Origin: Welwitschia mirabilis
Taxonomy: Eukaryota > Gnetophyta > Gnetopsida > Welwitschiales
Direction of reading: 5' to 3'
Length of the DNA stretch: 64,000 nt
Assembly: GCA_051453625.1 (NCBI GenBank)
Contig: JBOZIK010000001.1
Coordinates: 70,949,928-71,013,927 of the forward strand
A program made the translations under genes and the position numbers. Within the stretch, counting starts at the first letter, position 1. Every line of letters starts with the position of its first letter. The notes under the pieces are model-generated. The model had not been told where the DNA came from and did no database searches. It saw only the letters and a list, made by a program, of their open reading frames with translations. This document shows, one piece after another, positions 35,810-48,800 of the stretch.

Positions 35810-36539
35810 AACAGCATAGTAGCTGCTCGAAAGAGTACTAAGTTTTCTTTTAAAAGTTTTATAATTAGTTTTTATTTTTCTAGTAGTAGGTACTAATCCA
35901 CTCTAGTGATACTTGAATTTATCCTTTCTTTTCTTTCCTTTGTCTATTTTCTAGTGCTTGGTACTTGTCATTTTAGTGATACTCAAACTAGTTCATTTAA
36001 ATTTGATTTTGTTTTTACTCTAGCTAGTATTTTTGTGCATATTTGATAGTGTGTTTTTATAGGTTGCTTAAAGAGAAAAACTTAAAAAACTAAAAATTTT
36101 AACTTATGTTGCATGCTTTCTATTATTTTTTGTGTTTTACTAATTTTTAGATCTATAAAATTCCTACATTACACATTTAAAATATAACACAAAAATTATA
36201 GTTTTCATTAAGTTCTACTTCATAAGTATTTACATTTTTCATGTTTGCTTTATTTTTTTGTGACCTTAATACATTAAACAATCTATAAGGTTTCTATGAA
36301 TATTTTTACTTTTTTGAAATCATAATTCACATTATAACCACTATCATCATCTACGTTGACTAGGACAGTTAGCTTTTGTGCATAACAGACTTTGATTTTT
36401 TACCTCAATCCTCTATGAAAATCTAAAGAGTAGTTTATCTTATAAGCTCTATTAAAAACCTTCTAAAACATACTTGAAACTTATCTAACTGAATTTTTCA
36501 TGCTTAGATCCACGAAAAATCCAAAAGATTAATTAGAAA
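35810..36539 (+). other. Leader of the RT-less gypsy element
   Basis: AT-rich untranslated leader between primer site and gag. A T-rich stretch at 35840-36060 is followed by stop-rich sequence, and no gene is seen. Confidence 0.6.
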
Positions 36540-37760
36540 TCCTTTAAATAATATGGATTCTTTTGATGATTCTAGAAGTGCATAATGAAATAAACCATGA
36601 TGATTCCCAAAGGGAACAAGTTTCAACCTCTTAAAATGGTCAATAAGACTCCTCATTCCAACAATAACAAGATCCAAATGATCCACTTATCAAAGAAACA
36701 TCTAACTAAGAACTAATCGCTTAACTGCCTATTACCTTATGCAAGAGGAAGCCAAATGACGAGCTATTGTAGTAAATGTTAATCAACCAAGATAAACTCT
36801 TCATGACCACCTACAACCACAATGTCTAGGAACACCTTGTTGCATAGCATAGCCATCCATAAAATAAAGGTTAAATTTCAAGCCCTTCATTATTCAATTT
36901 TTCTCTCACTTTCATAGTCTAGAATCTAAGAAATCATACCTTTACCTTAAGAAATGCAAGTTTATCTTATCAACTATTCCTCAATATTAGGACACTCATA
37001 ATGCCCTTAAGCTCATCTTATTTAGATTTTCCTTAAAGAAGTAGTTGAAATCTTATCTATAAAACCTCAAACCCTTCTCTATAAGAATTTAGGCTAATAA
37101 AAACAAGGCTTTCATCTTCAAATTCTTTCCTAATCATAAAACAAATTTCTTAAGAAAGGAAATCATGAACTTCTAGTACAAATACTACAATGCATTTTTC
37201 CAAACCTTAAAATAATTTAAGAAAGTATTATAAATATGTCCTTAACTTATTTTGAATTAGGTATGAAAATACATTTCTTTTATGATGGGTTATCCACTAA
37301 TAATAGGCAACTAGTTAAGATGATAAACTGAGAAAACTTCCTCAGCATGTCCTTAGACAAAGTTTGAAAATATCTTAAGAGTGTAACAAAGAGATCCAAA
37401 AATTTAGAGAATCTTGTAGAACTATTTATATCTCACCATCCTGTTATATTCACAAGTATATTTAAGATTCCCAAAAATTTTGAAGTGGACAACAAGATAA
37501 AAAAATAAGCATGAAGAGTAGAATCTTTAATTGCTTCATCCTTAACTTCACCCTTGATTACTAAATCCGAATTTTTAATTTGACACATAAATACTCATGA
37601 AATGGCTGAGTGTCCTTCCATCCTCTTATTTCAAAACATTATTAATGAGTAAGTTAATGCAGTAGGACACAAGTGATAAAATAAAACAAATGACTCTTAC
37701 ACCAATACATATAAACCTAGGTGGAGGAATCACTCTAATTTTTCTTGGAAGCAAGATAAT
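36540..37760 (+). pseudogene. Athila-type gag remnant
   Basis: The plus-strand frame shows the family pattern in order: an early Met-Asp-x-Phe start region (about 36553), a Leu-x-Leu-x-x-Phe-x-x-Ser-Leu-Lys block near 37010-37040, a Phe-Phe-Pro-Asn-His-Lys-Thr-Asn and Arg-Lys-Glu-Ile-Met-Asn-Phe block near 37118-37170, and a Cys-Pro remnant of the tail knuckle near 37615. The terminal Trp-Arg-Asn-His-x-Asn-Phe-Ser-Trp block is near 37722-37755. Around two dozen stops and several frameshifts interrupt it. The 60-codon minus-strand ORF at 36504-36686 is an antisense shadow. Confidence 0.8.
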
Positions 37761-38279
37761 TAAATCAATCAACTAAGAAACCCTTTTTCTTCATCATCCT
37801 TCCATCCATTTCCATCTAATTACCAAAACCTACCTAAGTAAATTCATAGAAATCCAAGTTAAAATCAATCATAACCATGAATGAATCCTTAAGCAACATT
37901 TTTCATATTTAACTAACCTTAAGTAAAATACCCAATCCACCTCTTAAATTCTTCAATAAGTCTAACAAATCTAAACCCAAGTTCTCTCTACCTTAAATCA
38001 TAGAGATCTAGGAAAACTACCAATGAGTGCTTAACTAGATCCTAAGGGAGTAAGGTTTGTAAAAGAAGGGTTTGACTACTTAAAATAAATTAAAGATATT
38101 CATCTTTAAAGTGGCATAGATATTAACTAGGACTTAAATTAGAATTACTTTAAAGATGAGAGAAATAAAAGAGTCAAAGATATAACTTACCAAGAACCTT
38201 TACCCTTCCATCAAGCTTTGAAAAAGAAAAGATAAAAAACTTAGAAAAACCTTTGCCTATTTACAAAGATCCATTAACT

Positions 38280-39063
38280 TTTCCTCAATGTCTTAGAAAG
38301 AAGAATATTAAGAAAGAATAATTAGAGGCCTTAGAAATTTTTAAGGAAGTTAAAATCAAGATGCCTCTTTTGGAAGCAATTAATAAGGTATAGGCTTATG
38401 AATTTAAAGAATAAAGTCTTTTTAGCTTAAAAAACTAGTGTAATTATCTAATATAAAATTTTGCCTAAGTATAAATATCCTAATTACTTAATAATAGTAA
38501 TTGCAATTGGGAATAAAAATATTAGACAAGCCTTATTAGATCTGGAAGTAAGTGTTAACATCCTAGCCCATTATGTGTATAAGGAACTTGGCTTAGATGA
38601 TCTTAAACATATTAATATCTAATTTTAATTGGTTAATAACTTTATGAATTTTCCATTAGGAATAGTTAAAGATGAATTAAGTCAACAACTACTATTTCTT
38701 ATTTGATGTTATCATTTTATAAATGGATATAATAAAATGGAGCTCAATTCCCATCATGTTAGGAAGACCTTCCTTGCAACTTCAAATGCCTTAATTAATT
38801 ACAAAAATGATCAAATTAAAATATTATTTGGTAACATAATTTTAAACTTAAATATTTTTCATATAATAAAATTACCAAGTGATCCTAATAAGTCTAATTG
38901 GGTTAATGAAATTTGGAAGTATAAATGTCCTCCTAATAAGTCCAATATTTTCCATTCTATACCATTATTTAAATGTCACTTCTTTGACTCTAAACCTGAT
39001 AGTTATATTATCTTTAAGTCTTTTGTTTTAAGTCATCTAATAAAAAATCTAAATTTTATATAA
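38280..39063 (+). pseudogene. Gypsy protease remnant
   Basis: The plus strand shows the pre-protease block (38330-38390, Ile-Phe-Lys-Glu-Val-Lys-Ile-Lys-Met-Pro), then the protease domain with Asp-Leu-Glu-Val-Ser at about 38542-38556, a Val-Tyr-Lys-Glu-Leu-Gly-Leu block, and the C-terminal Thr-Ser-Asn-Ala-Leu-Ile-Asn block inside the 108-codon ORF 38737-39063. As in the copy at 29568-29985, glutamate stands after Asp-Leu where glycine is expected. Stops near 38620 and 38705 and a frameshift break it. After about 38875 the ORF no longer resembles protease. Confidence 0.8.
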
Positions 39064-40485
39064 GAATTATTTTCTCATGAAAATCCCATAGCATTATCAT
39101 CTATTTCACTAATCCTTTAAACCTTTTGATTCACCAAATCCATTTTTAGACCATCTCATTAAGCCCACAAACCATCCAACCTAGCCATCAACCTATGAAT
39201 TTCTAAAACTAATAAACCCAATTTAATGGCCTTTAAATAAAAATTAATAATAAAATAATCTAATTATCACTTAAGTAATGGTTTTGAATAAGTTCACTTA
39301 TGGGTTTTAAGGAAAATTATGCTTATTTCAAGTGTGAGTGCTAAGAACACATTTGCTTAGGATCTTTGATTTCTAAAAAACGTTGTTAAAAAGATGGAAT
39401 CTACTTTGTATATGTTCCTTATGTTTAAAAGTCTTTAATAGGAACAATATTTGTGTTGATTAGACTAATGAGTCAATGACCCCTTTAATATGCGTTAAAA
39501 AATTATTATGAGAAGAAGAATAAAAGAAAAATTAATATCTCTTCTGTAAATACACATCACATTAATCATGTAAATGGGTTTATTTAATTGCATCAAAACT
39601 ATGGACACTCACTTGCAATGCAGTTCTAATGATCTAATTATAACATAATCAACTGTATTAGGGATAGAAATACTTGTTGGCCATGTAGTATTGATTTTTG
39701 CATAAAATAACATGCTTAATTATATTGGCAAAACATGTCATAACTTTGGATGCTCAATGTAATTTAAGGATTAAACTAAGGACATATATGCTAGTAGAAA
39801 TTAAAAGGGTGGAAATTTGAGGTTTTCTATGATCTATTATCTTTTAACTCATTATACTTAATATTTGCTATGCTTTCTTGAATTTGTATAAGTTACTTGA
39901 TCAAGACTATGCTTAGCTGATTTTGATATTCACCAAAATTCCAAAAATATAATAAAGAGTATTATCTTAGGTAAGTTTTCTCATTTATTCATCAGTTTTA
40001 TAGTTAAGTCCTTTAACACAGTTTTCATTTCCATCTTTTACTTCACTTCACCCTCATGTCGTGAGAAATAAATCATAGGATATTAACCAATGTTTATGGA
40101 TTGAGTTTCCACTTAGATTTTAATAAAATGATTATTTTTGAGTATTTTGTTTTCTTTCTCTTAGCTTAGTTGCATCATTTTTTTATGGTTTAAATAAAAG
40201 GACTAATCATGATATTTCTAAAGTTGTATTCTTAAAATAATTTTAAAAGTACTTTGCATCATAAAACTTTGAGGATAAATTTCAATTTTGGTTAGGGATA
40301 TGGCATCTAGTTTTCACATCATGTTTTACTAAATTTTAAATTGTAATACTTTAATTATATAAAATTGATCATAAAATGTTTTCAAAATTATATCATTTTC
40401 ACACTTAAGGGCTTCAACTTAAATAATTTTTCTATGTTTAACCATTTTATTATCAATGTTTTGCTAAGATGCTAAAAAAAGTCTA
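39064..40485 (+). other. 3' region of the RT-less gypsy element
   Basis: No RT, RNase H or integrase block was found in any plus-strand frame. Short open pieces with hydrophobic content occur near 39880-40180 but cannot be named. The deletion that removed pol probably lies near 39060-39300. Confidence 0.5.
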
Positions 40486-40496
40486 GATAGGGGATA
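40486..40496 (+). promoter_or_regulatory. Polypurine tract
   Basis: GATAGGGGATA directly abuts the 3' LTR at 40497, and a run of seven A residues precedes it at 40474-40480. Position and composition fit a plus-strand primer. Confidence 0.65.
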
Positions 40497-41822
40497 TGTT
40501 AACATGTAAAAATTTACAATATGATCAAAAGATATTAACATAATTAATTTATCATAAAAACATGTTTTCTATTGATTTTCCGTAACAATTACAGACTTAT
40601 CATTTGTCCATAACATTTTTAGGCTAATTATGCTAAATTGAAGGATGTATGTAAAACTAAAGATCATTTAAGATAAAATGCTAATGCTATCATCTAGGAC
40701 TACTAACTGTGCTCATCCTTCTATGCTAAATATTGCAAATCTCACATTCCTAGCTTATCGTGCAGAATTAAATTAGATGCAGTTATGGGCTTGATTAAAT
40801 TCCACAATAAAAATAACTTGCATTTTCAATGATACATGATGGTGATGACAATGAGATGTTGTAAAGACATATAACATTATAGAGTAGGATGATAGTAGAG
40901 ACACACAGCTATGATAATAGTTGACATCAGCATTAGCATCTAAGAGCCAAGTGTTAGCTTTATCATAGGAATCTCTACCAAATGGAATAGATGATAAACA
41001 GCCCTACCTAATGACATCATTAGGTAACTACTCATCTAACACTATAATCCAAAGGTGTATAACCACCTCCACCCCCCATCCTTACCTATAAAAGTTTCTT
41101 GATCCCTTCATTCTAAGATCTTTTATTTTGATAAAGATATAACCTTTGAGTGGTAAGTCACAATGGCCTTCTAAATAGTTTTTTTAGGGATAAGCTTGCT
41201 TTCAAGAAGTTTGAGGAGTTTTTCTAATTCCTTTCATCTTAGATATAATGTACTTTCTTCTAATTTAATACTAAGGAGTTGCTTCTTTTGATTACTTTTC
41301 TTAATTTAGTTTGTATTAAAAATGATTAAGTAGTAATGCATTATCAAGTTTTATTTTGATTAAACGAATGAGTTTGATTTAGTTAATTAGTTCATAGACC
41401 TAGTAATTTTATGAATCTTATGCATAGTTAGTTTGTACTTTTTATTTTTATTATAAGGCTATGATAAATCAATTCTAATTAAATTCATCAATACTTAAAT
41501 GATGAAGGAGATTATATCACCATAATCCTAGCCTTCATACTTGATGGTCTGAAGTTTGTTTAAGGATTAAGCAACATATGATCTAGTGAGGAATTATATA
41601 GGATGAATTGGATAAAACTTAGAGCTTACTTATTTTTCATTTTTTTAGATGAAGTTTCAAATCAAACTAATCAAATTCCTTTTTCTTTTCTTTTCTTAAA
41701 AATTGTAAATTGCATTAAGTAAAAGTTAGTATGAAACTTCTAAATAGCTACACAAGTAATCTTTGTGGAAAGAATGATACTGAGTGTAAACTTGGTTAAG
41801 TCTGAATCACTATAAAACTACA
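40497..41822 (+). repeat. 3' LTR of the RT-less gypsy element
   Basis: It starts TGTTAACATG and ends CTACA, 1326 bases, and aligns with 34427-35782. It keeps a TATA box at 41087-41093. Confidence 0.87.
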
Positions 41823-42299
41823 ATTAATATTTCTTAATACATTAGCTAATTAGTATCTATTTACACCCATAATTTTATTAACAATATAAAGCTTAATTCG
41901 TGAAGGAGTAAATTTATTAAAATTATGTTCTTTTTTAAAATCATAAATTATTACAAACTTAGCTAGTTGAAATTTTTTTGAATATGATTTTTTAATTAAA
42001 TCATCACTTAAATATAGCTCTATATTTGGTATAAATCTGAGGTTATTTTGCTTGTGATTTTTCTCTTGTTAGTCTTCATAATATATTCTTTTTGCAATCA
42101 TGAGTCTTATATGAGATATTCACTTAGGTTTCAAAAGTATGCTTGTAAAGGTTAAAATAATTCATGTCTTAGTACCATAAATAGTTATAAAAGATGAATA
42201 TTTAATATTTTTCTATAACAAATTTGATTAGCCTAAAGAAAAAAATTAAAGCTTAATGTGTCACTCATAGTAATTACCTTCTACACTTATTTCAAGACT

Positions 42300-42810
42300 T
42301 TCTCAATCTTTTTATTTATAGGTATTATACTATGAATAGTAATTATAAGAATTTTTTATAATAATCTAATGCTTATTAGTCTAAGTTATAACATCTATTG
42401 AAACAAATTCTAGAACATTATCAAATATTAAAAATTCCAAAATTTCAAACCTAATAAAAATATGATCTTTAATTAAATTAGTTATCTCTTTAGCTATTTA
42501 TCTTGTTAGATATTTTTCTTTAGGTTATTTAATAAAATAATTTATAAATATGATAACTAGCTTATGCCCCATAGATGATGGTTGATTGATTATTCAAATA
42601 AAATCAAAATCTCCATATATTAAATAGTAGGTCATCTTAGATATTCTTAAGGGGTTCTAAGGCTTTCATCAGTTTTGAAACATGTGATTGACATTTATGG
42701 CATATTTTAATAGCATCAACATAAGATTTATAAATGGGAGGTTAATAAAACCTTTTCTTGAGATGTAACTTACCATGGTCAATAGAATACTATAGTAAGG
42801 TCCTTTATGA
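42300..42810 (-). pseudogene. Ty3/gypsy integrase remnant, separate copy
   Basis: On the minus strand, the zinc-finger half Cys-His-Lys-Cys-Gln lies at 42688-42702, preceded by a Phe-Tyr-x-Pro-Pro-Ile block (about 42735-42755). The core contains an Asp-Phe block near 42600, an Ile-Asn-Tyr-Phe-Ile-Lys block near 42540, and a Phe-Asp-Asn block near 42410-42420 corresponding to the second catalytic aspartate. Stops interrupt it. The third catalytic residue cannot be placed. It does not belong to the neighbouring plus-strand element, whose LTR ends at 41822. The pattern is closer to Tat-type gypsy integrases than to the copy at 7400-8260. Confidence 0.6.
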
Positions 42811-45800
42811 TTATAAAATTAATGTCGAACTTTCTTTAAGACAATCAAAAACTATCTCATCTATACTTTGGATACTAATAAGACCATTGAATATTGATAA
42901 AGTAATTAATTACAAATCCCTCTTAATAACTAATTATTTAAATACTTAACTAATAAGTAGTTCAAAAATATATGTTTTAATATTAATGTAAGAATTCCTT
43001 TTAATGTGGGAATTTCTTTTTAGTTAATAGGTTTTTCCTTGCCCTGTCATTAGTGTCTAACTAGTCCCTATGTAGCCTTAGTGAGTAAGCAGCCCCTATA
43101 CATGGTCTAAGATTTACCTTTAAATTATTAAAAATCTTATTTAAACTTCTTCAAAATTAGTTCCAAATAATGCATCATCAAAAGCCTTAAATTTCTTAGC
43201 TCTATTTACAAAGGATTTATTTAAATTATCTAGAAATCTAATCTAAGATAGCTCTTATTAGTAGGTACTTTTAATATAATCGATTGTTATGAAATAAGAA
43301 TTTTATGGATAAACAATACATTATCTACTACAGATTAAGTTTATGAATAAGTAGTAAATTATCTATTATAAACTAAGTTTATGAATGTAAATAAAAATAA
43401 CTTATAAGATGAATTATCATCACACTTTAGATATGAATTTCTTACAAGAAAATGAAGAAAAAGTAGTTCTCATGAAAAATGTCATAAATACTAACAGATT
43501 AGAAACCTATGTTTAAAAAAAATTAATAAAACATTAAAGTAACTAATTCAAAAAAATAAATATGAAATAATAGTAAAGACGAGCTATTACATGGCTAGTA
43601 ATCATAATTGAAACAATGATAAAAAAGAAAACTAAATTCACTCATGAAATAAAGTACATTAAATCAATAATGAAAACACTTTAGTAGATTAGCAAACTAG
43701 CATGAAATATGTTCTTAATATTTGCAATGTAGATTTCTCATAAAAAATAATTTCCATAGGCTTAGGAAGGGATAAAAAAGAGTGAACCTCATGATGAGAC
43801 AGATCCTTATCATACTCATGAAACTAGAGTAGAAACTATGAAGACTAAAAATATAATAAAATTAAAAAATGGAACATGCCTTAACTCTTAAGGTATATTA
43901 TGTGTATTTAATCAAGAGTTGGATTTTTACTTTTAATTCTACATACTTCTTATATTAAGATATGTTAAATATAGTCAAAGTAAAATTACTTAGTTATTAG
44001 AATTAATCAAGCAAATCCTTACTTTTCCTAGTATCTTCTTTAGTTATTTAGATATTAGTTTGATATTTTTTCATCCTATAAGTGTGATTACATTGGGATG
44101 TTTAATTTTTATTTCAACTTTTTTAGGTCCCATCCTACTTTAGAATACTAATGGTGCCATGGATTTTTAATGGTAGTAATAGTCTCTTTAGGTTGAAGAT
44201 TAGATGAATTCATAAGTTCTACATAGTAAAAATCAATTATTATTTATTAAAGTAATAGTTTAGTTATTATGAGTATTAAACTTGAATAATGATAATTTAA
44301 TAGTAAACATGATATTTATATCCTTGATATGTTTTATTTACTAAAGTTTATACAGAAAATTTTGTAAAAATTAAAGCCTAATTAATATCCATTAAATAAG
44401 ATTTTACATAAACATCTTAGATACTTGTAATAACATGATTCCTAACATAAGTAAATCTAGATTATAATCTATCATATTATTCCATATGAGTTAAATCTTA
44501 TCTTAATTCTTATTTAACTAATAAGTTGATCCATAATGGTATCCCAAGAAGATTAAGACTTAATATCCTATCACTATGGAAATCCTAGCACTGAACAAGA
44601 GGCTACTAACTCATAATGTCTTAGGAATTTAATTCATAGAATAAACTATTAAAGAAATTTTAGAAACTCAAAAGAAAATTGAAACTATTCCATAACATAA
44701 GGAACCAATAAGTCATTAGAAATATGAGAAGATACTAATCATACTAAGTTACTTCATTGAATTGGGGGACTCTATATGTGAATAATATTACAAGATTGGG
44801 TTAACATAGTGAGAAACCAAAAACTTAATATTCTAAAATTAATAAAGATACTTTTACTAAAAATTTTTTTACTAGGATCTCATATTTTACTCTCTAACAT
44901 TTGAAAATAAGTTTTTTGAATAAGTAAGATTATGATATATCTTTGCATTAAGGGAGTAAAATTAAATGATAGAATTCATTTTTTAGTATCCTAGAAATGT
45001 AAAACTAAATATTCTTATAATTTAAAAAACTTGTAAAATATTAAGATATTAAAAGAATACATTTATCTATAATATTATGATGTGATATAGAGAAGTGTGT
45101 AGTTTGTGTGATAAGACAACATAATAGATTACATTAAAAAAAGTCATAATAAATATATGAAATCCAATAGACACTACATTTATAAACTCTATAAAATACT
45201 AATAAATCCTTTAAATTTAATGTGGAAGTTATAAAATAAGCATATATGTTCCTTTAGGAAAAGCATAGCCCAGTGTAGATGTATGACACTGTTCATAATA
45301 TTTTTACCTAATGAAATGGTAATAATGGTTTTAAAAATCACTTAAAAGTAGAATAGAATTATAACATGAAATTAAGCATGAGTATAGAGTAAAACATTCA
45401 AAAGAATAGTTTTCAAATGTAAATGAAAAAGAAATTCCAGAACCTATAATCAAAATTATCACATTGACTCCAATAAAAGATGTATCAATACTTAAATAGA
45501 AAAAACCTTAAAATGTAAGAGAAATACAAATAAGAAATGGATTTTATAAAAATTTCAATTATCATTTAAAATTACATAATGAAACATAAAGGGAAAAAAT
45601 ATATTTAAGAAAAATAATAAACAAGGAAAAGAAAGATCTTATTATAAAAGACATGGCATGGAAAAATTAGTTGGTAAAATTATACAAAATTAAGAATTCA
45701 TGTAACAAGAAATTAATTTATAAATAGTAGTATCTAATTTTTAGATATAGAATAACATAAGCATCCATATTTCATGATAAATAGATAGAACATTTCTAAG

Positions 45801-48800
45801 GACTCTAAAATATTATATTCCTATAAAGCCAAATGAAATGTAAGGCATACAATCATTAACATATTACTGAAGGTAATCTTGTAAATTATTATCTATATTA
45901 TCCTAAAGTTTACATTAAAAAGTCAATCTATTATATAATGACAAGATATTGTAAAATAACTCTTTCAAGGAAGTAGCTATCAAAATTATTAATTACTTAC
46001 CATACATAGATAAGATAAATGAATATCCAATTCATTTCCTCATGTCAATATACTATGATGGTAAAACCATCATGTTCATAAAAGAGAATATTTATTATCC
46101 CATAATATCAAGTCACTTTAAAGCTATCTTCATAGAAGAAATTATAGATAAAGTAATTATAACGTTATAATAAGATCTTATTAATAAGACACTAGATCCT
46201 ATAGCATGGAAGAATAAAGTCATCAAAAAATTAAGTGACATGAAGATAGAGCACATTAAGTATAAATATCATCAATGATTTGAATTGATAAATATGAGGA
46301 TAATTGTAGTTAATAGTCTATATAATGATATGATCTTGAGTAAATGATGTATGTGTTGACATAAAGAAATAGAAACCTATCTTATTGGAACTTACTATAG
46401 TACAAAATTTTAAATTCTATATGAAAAGTTAGAAGTCAAGTGAGTAGATCTCATGAGATACTTCTTTATTTATTTTATTTTGTTATGATATTTCTCTAAA
46501 GAACTATAAAGGCAAAAATGAAAATATTCTAGAGATGCATGTGATGGACAATGTAACCAAATATCTTTACTCTAACATGATTTGTAACTTTTTTTAAAAT
46601 AATTATTTCACAAGAAATATTGGATAAACTTGTTAGAATAGCAATAAAAGCTACAAAACCCATATATGGAAGAATATCAAGTTGTCAAATTTAGAGTAGA
46701 ATTTTGCAAAACCTTGGAGGCTAAATATAAGATATATGTAAAATTATGTAGATAGAATTAAATATGCTATACCTTTTAAATTATTAAATTATTTTTGTAT
46801 ATACTCTACCATATTCCGACATAAACTACATGCAGCTATTTTGCTTAATTTATTTTTCTTAAATTCATGATAAAATATTATAAATATTAATATAAGTCAG
46901 ATGAAGTTATAACAAAAATCTATTAAGAAGATGACTATAATATCATAGATGTACTAGTAGAGGTCAAGGATAATTTTACTTAAAATCCTATTTTCATAAA
47001 GAATATTCTATCACATTGATTTTTGTACCTTACATGTGAAACACATGCTATGATACATATATTATTATAGTATAATTTTTATAGTTTAGTCTTAAAACCT
47101 TAGTAAACTAATTATTTTAAGCTTGTATTAGAATTTATTTTTCACTCATTGATCTTTAATCCTAACTATTATTAAATTTTTTAATGAATAATTAATACTT
47201 ATTATTTATTATGTAAAATTAATACATATTATTTATTATGTTGATCATAATATGTAACTTGATCTTTTACCAATGGTATAGGTCTTAAATATACCAATAT
47301 TATAGTCAAATACATGGTATCACTAATGTTATATAGAATGATGGATTTCAAAAAATTTGAAGTGAAGCTTGTTTATTAAATAAAATATTTAAGTTAATAT
47401 AAATTAATGAATGTCAATTAAATCCTAAAATCTAGAAAAGTTATAATGAGGATCAAGTTGATCAATCTTAATGATTTAGAAATATTTTTTCTTATATTAG
47501 ATTGAATGAATCTAAATATATCAAGAAAGTCAATTTGAATGTAAAACACTTATCTTAAGGTTATCAAAGCATAACCTACCTCAAGGATTATGCATCATTT
47601 AATTATCTAATTCTTTATCTTCACTATGGTTTTTTTTCAATTAGATTTTATTCACATTTTTTCTTATTTCCTTAATCCTATTATGTCTTTCATTATTGAA
47701 ATAAGGACTTATCTCATTATCAGATTCTAAAGGTCATATGTTTCTCACTAAGAATGCAAGAATGATTGTTTTATAAGCCAACTTTCTTTCTAATCCTGAA
47801 AGCATATTTTATAATTTATTATTATTTTTTATCATATTTTCATTACTAGTTGATAAAACTTGATCTATAACTAGATATAGTTCTCTTTTCCACCATAAGT
47901 ACATTTATGATTACTCACATAGAAACAATCCATTAAAAAATTCTTTTGTTATTTATTTATTTTATTTTTAACTTTTTAATATTCTATTATCATTTTATAA
48001 TAGTAGATGGCTAATGTATTAGATATGTAACATCTTTCATGCTTTGACTTCTGTACCAAAATATAAAATGATCCATCTCTAAATAATGGTGATATTGCTT
48101 TAATATTTCTATTTATTTTGTTTATGTTTATGAAATTTAAGAAATACAATAATTCATCCATCAACTATTCACAAAACCCTTGTTTATTAATAATGCATCA
48201 TTTTGAATTTTCCTATAGTTTTTTAGTTTAGGTTTTCTTGATTGTTTGCATTGTGAATAATAATTTCCAATGCTTAAGAAGAAAAGTTTTATTAATTATT
48301 TTTATATGTCCTTTTAAGAACTTTTCAATTTATATTTAATTATTTTAATTAAACTATATAAATGATTTAGAGCTTTAAAATTATATGGTAATCCTTATGG
48401 AAGAATAAATCTTAGGATTGCTTATATTATAATTAGTGATCTTACTTTCTATTTTAAGACTTCTACCACCCACCTTAATAACCTTGGCATATTTCTAAAT
48501 ATTTTCTTTACTATTATTTATTAAGATGTAGTAAGTTTATGTATCATAAAAATTCTTAAACTATGTATTTTATTATTTAATATAATTCTCAAACTAACTA
48601 ATGTTGTCATCTTAGTTGTTAATGCCCTTGTGATTTTTCAACTTTATGCATCATTGAAAATCCTAAATTATTTTTCTTATCTTTATATTTTTACTTTATC
48701 ATTTTTTTAAAATAAAATATTTGCCTCCAATGTTAACCTCTTTGCATAGTTACATTAGGATTTTTAATAGTTAATAATAAAATGTATTTGATAAAGATTA

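Larger units (their letters stand above)
34427..41822 (+). mobile_element. Athila-like gypsy element lacking RT and integrase
   Basis: It is bounded by direct LTRs (34427-35782 and 40497-41822), with a tRNA-Asp primer site after the first and a polypurine tract before the second, all on the plus strand. The 4.7-kb interior holds gag and protease remnants, then about 1.4 kb with no recognisable RT, RNase H or integrase. It is therefore an internally deleted copy that would have needed proteins from a relative. No clear target duplication is seen (CTATC before, ATTAA after). Confidence 0.85.
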
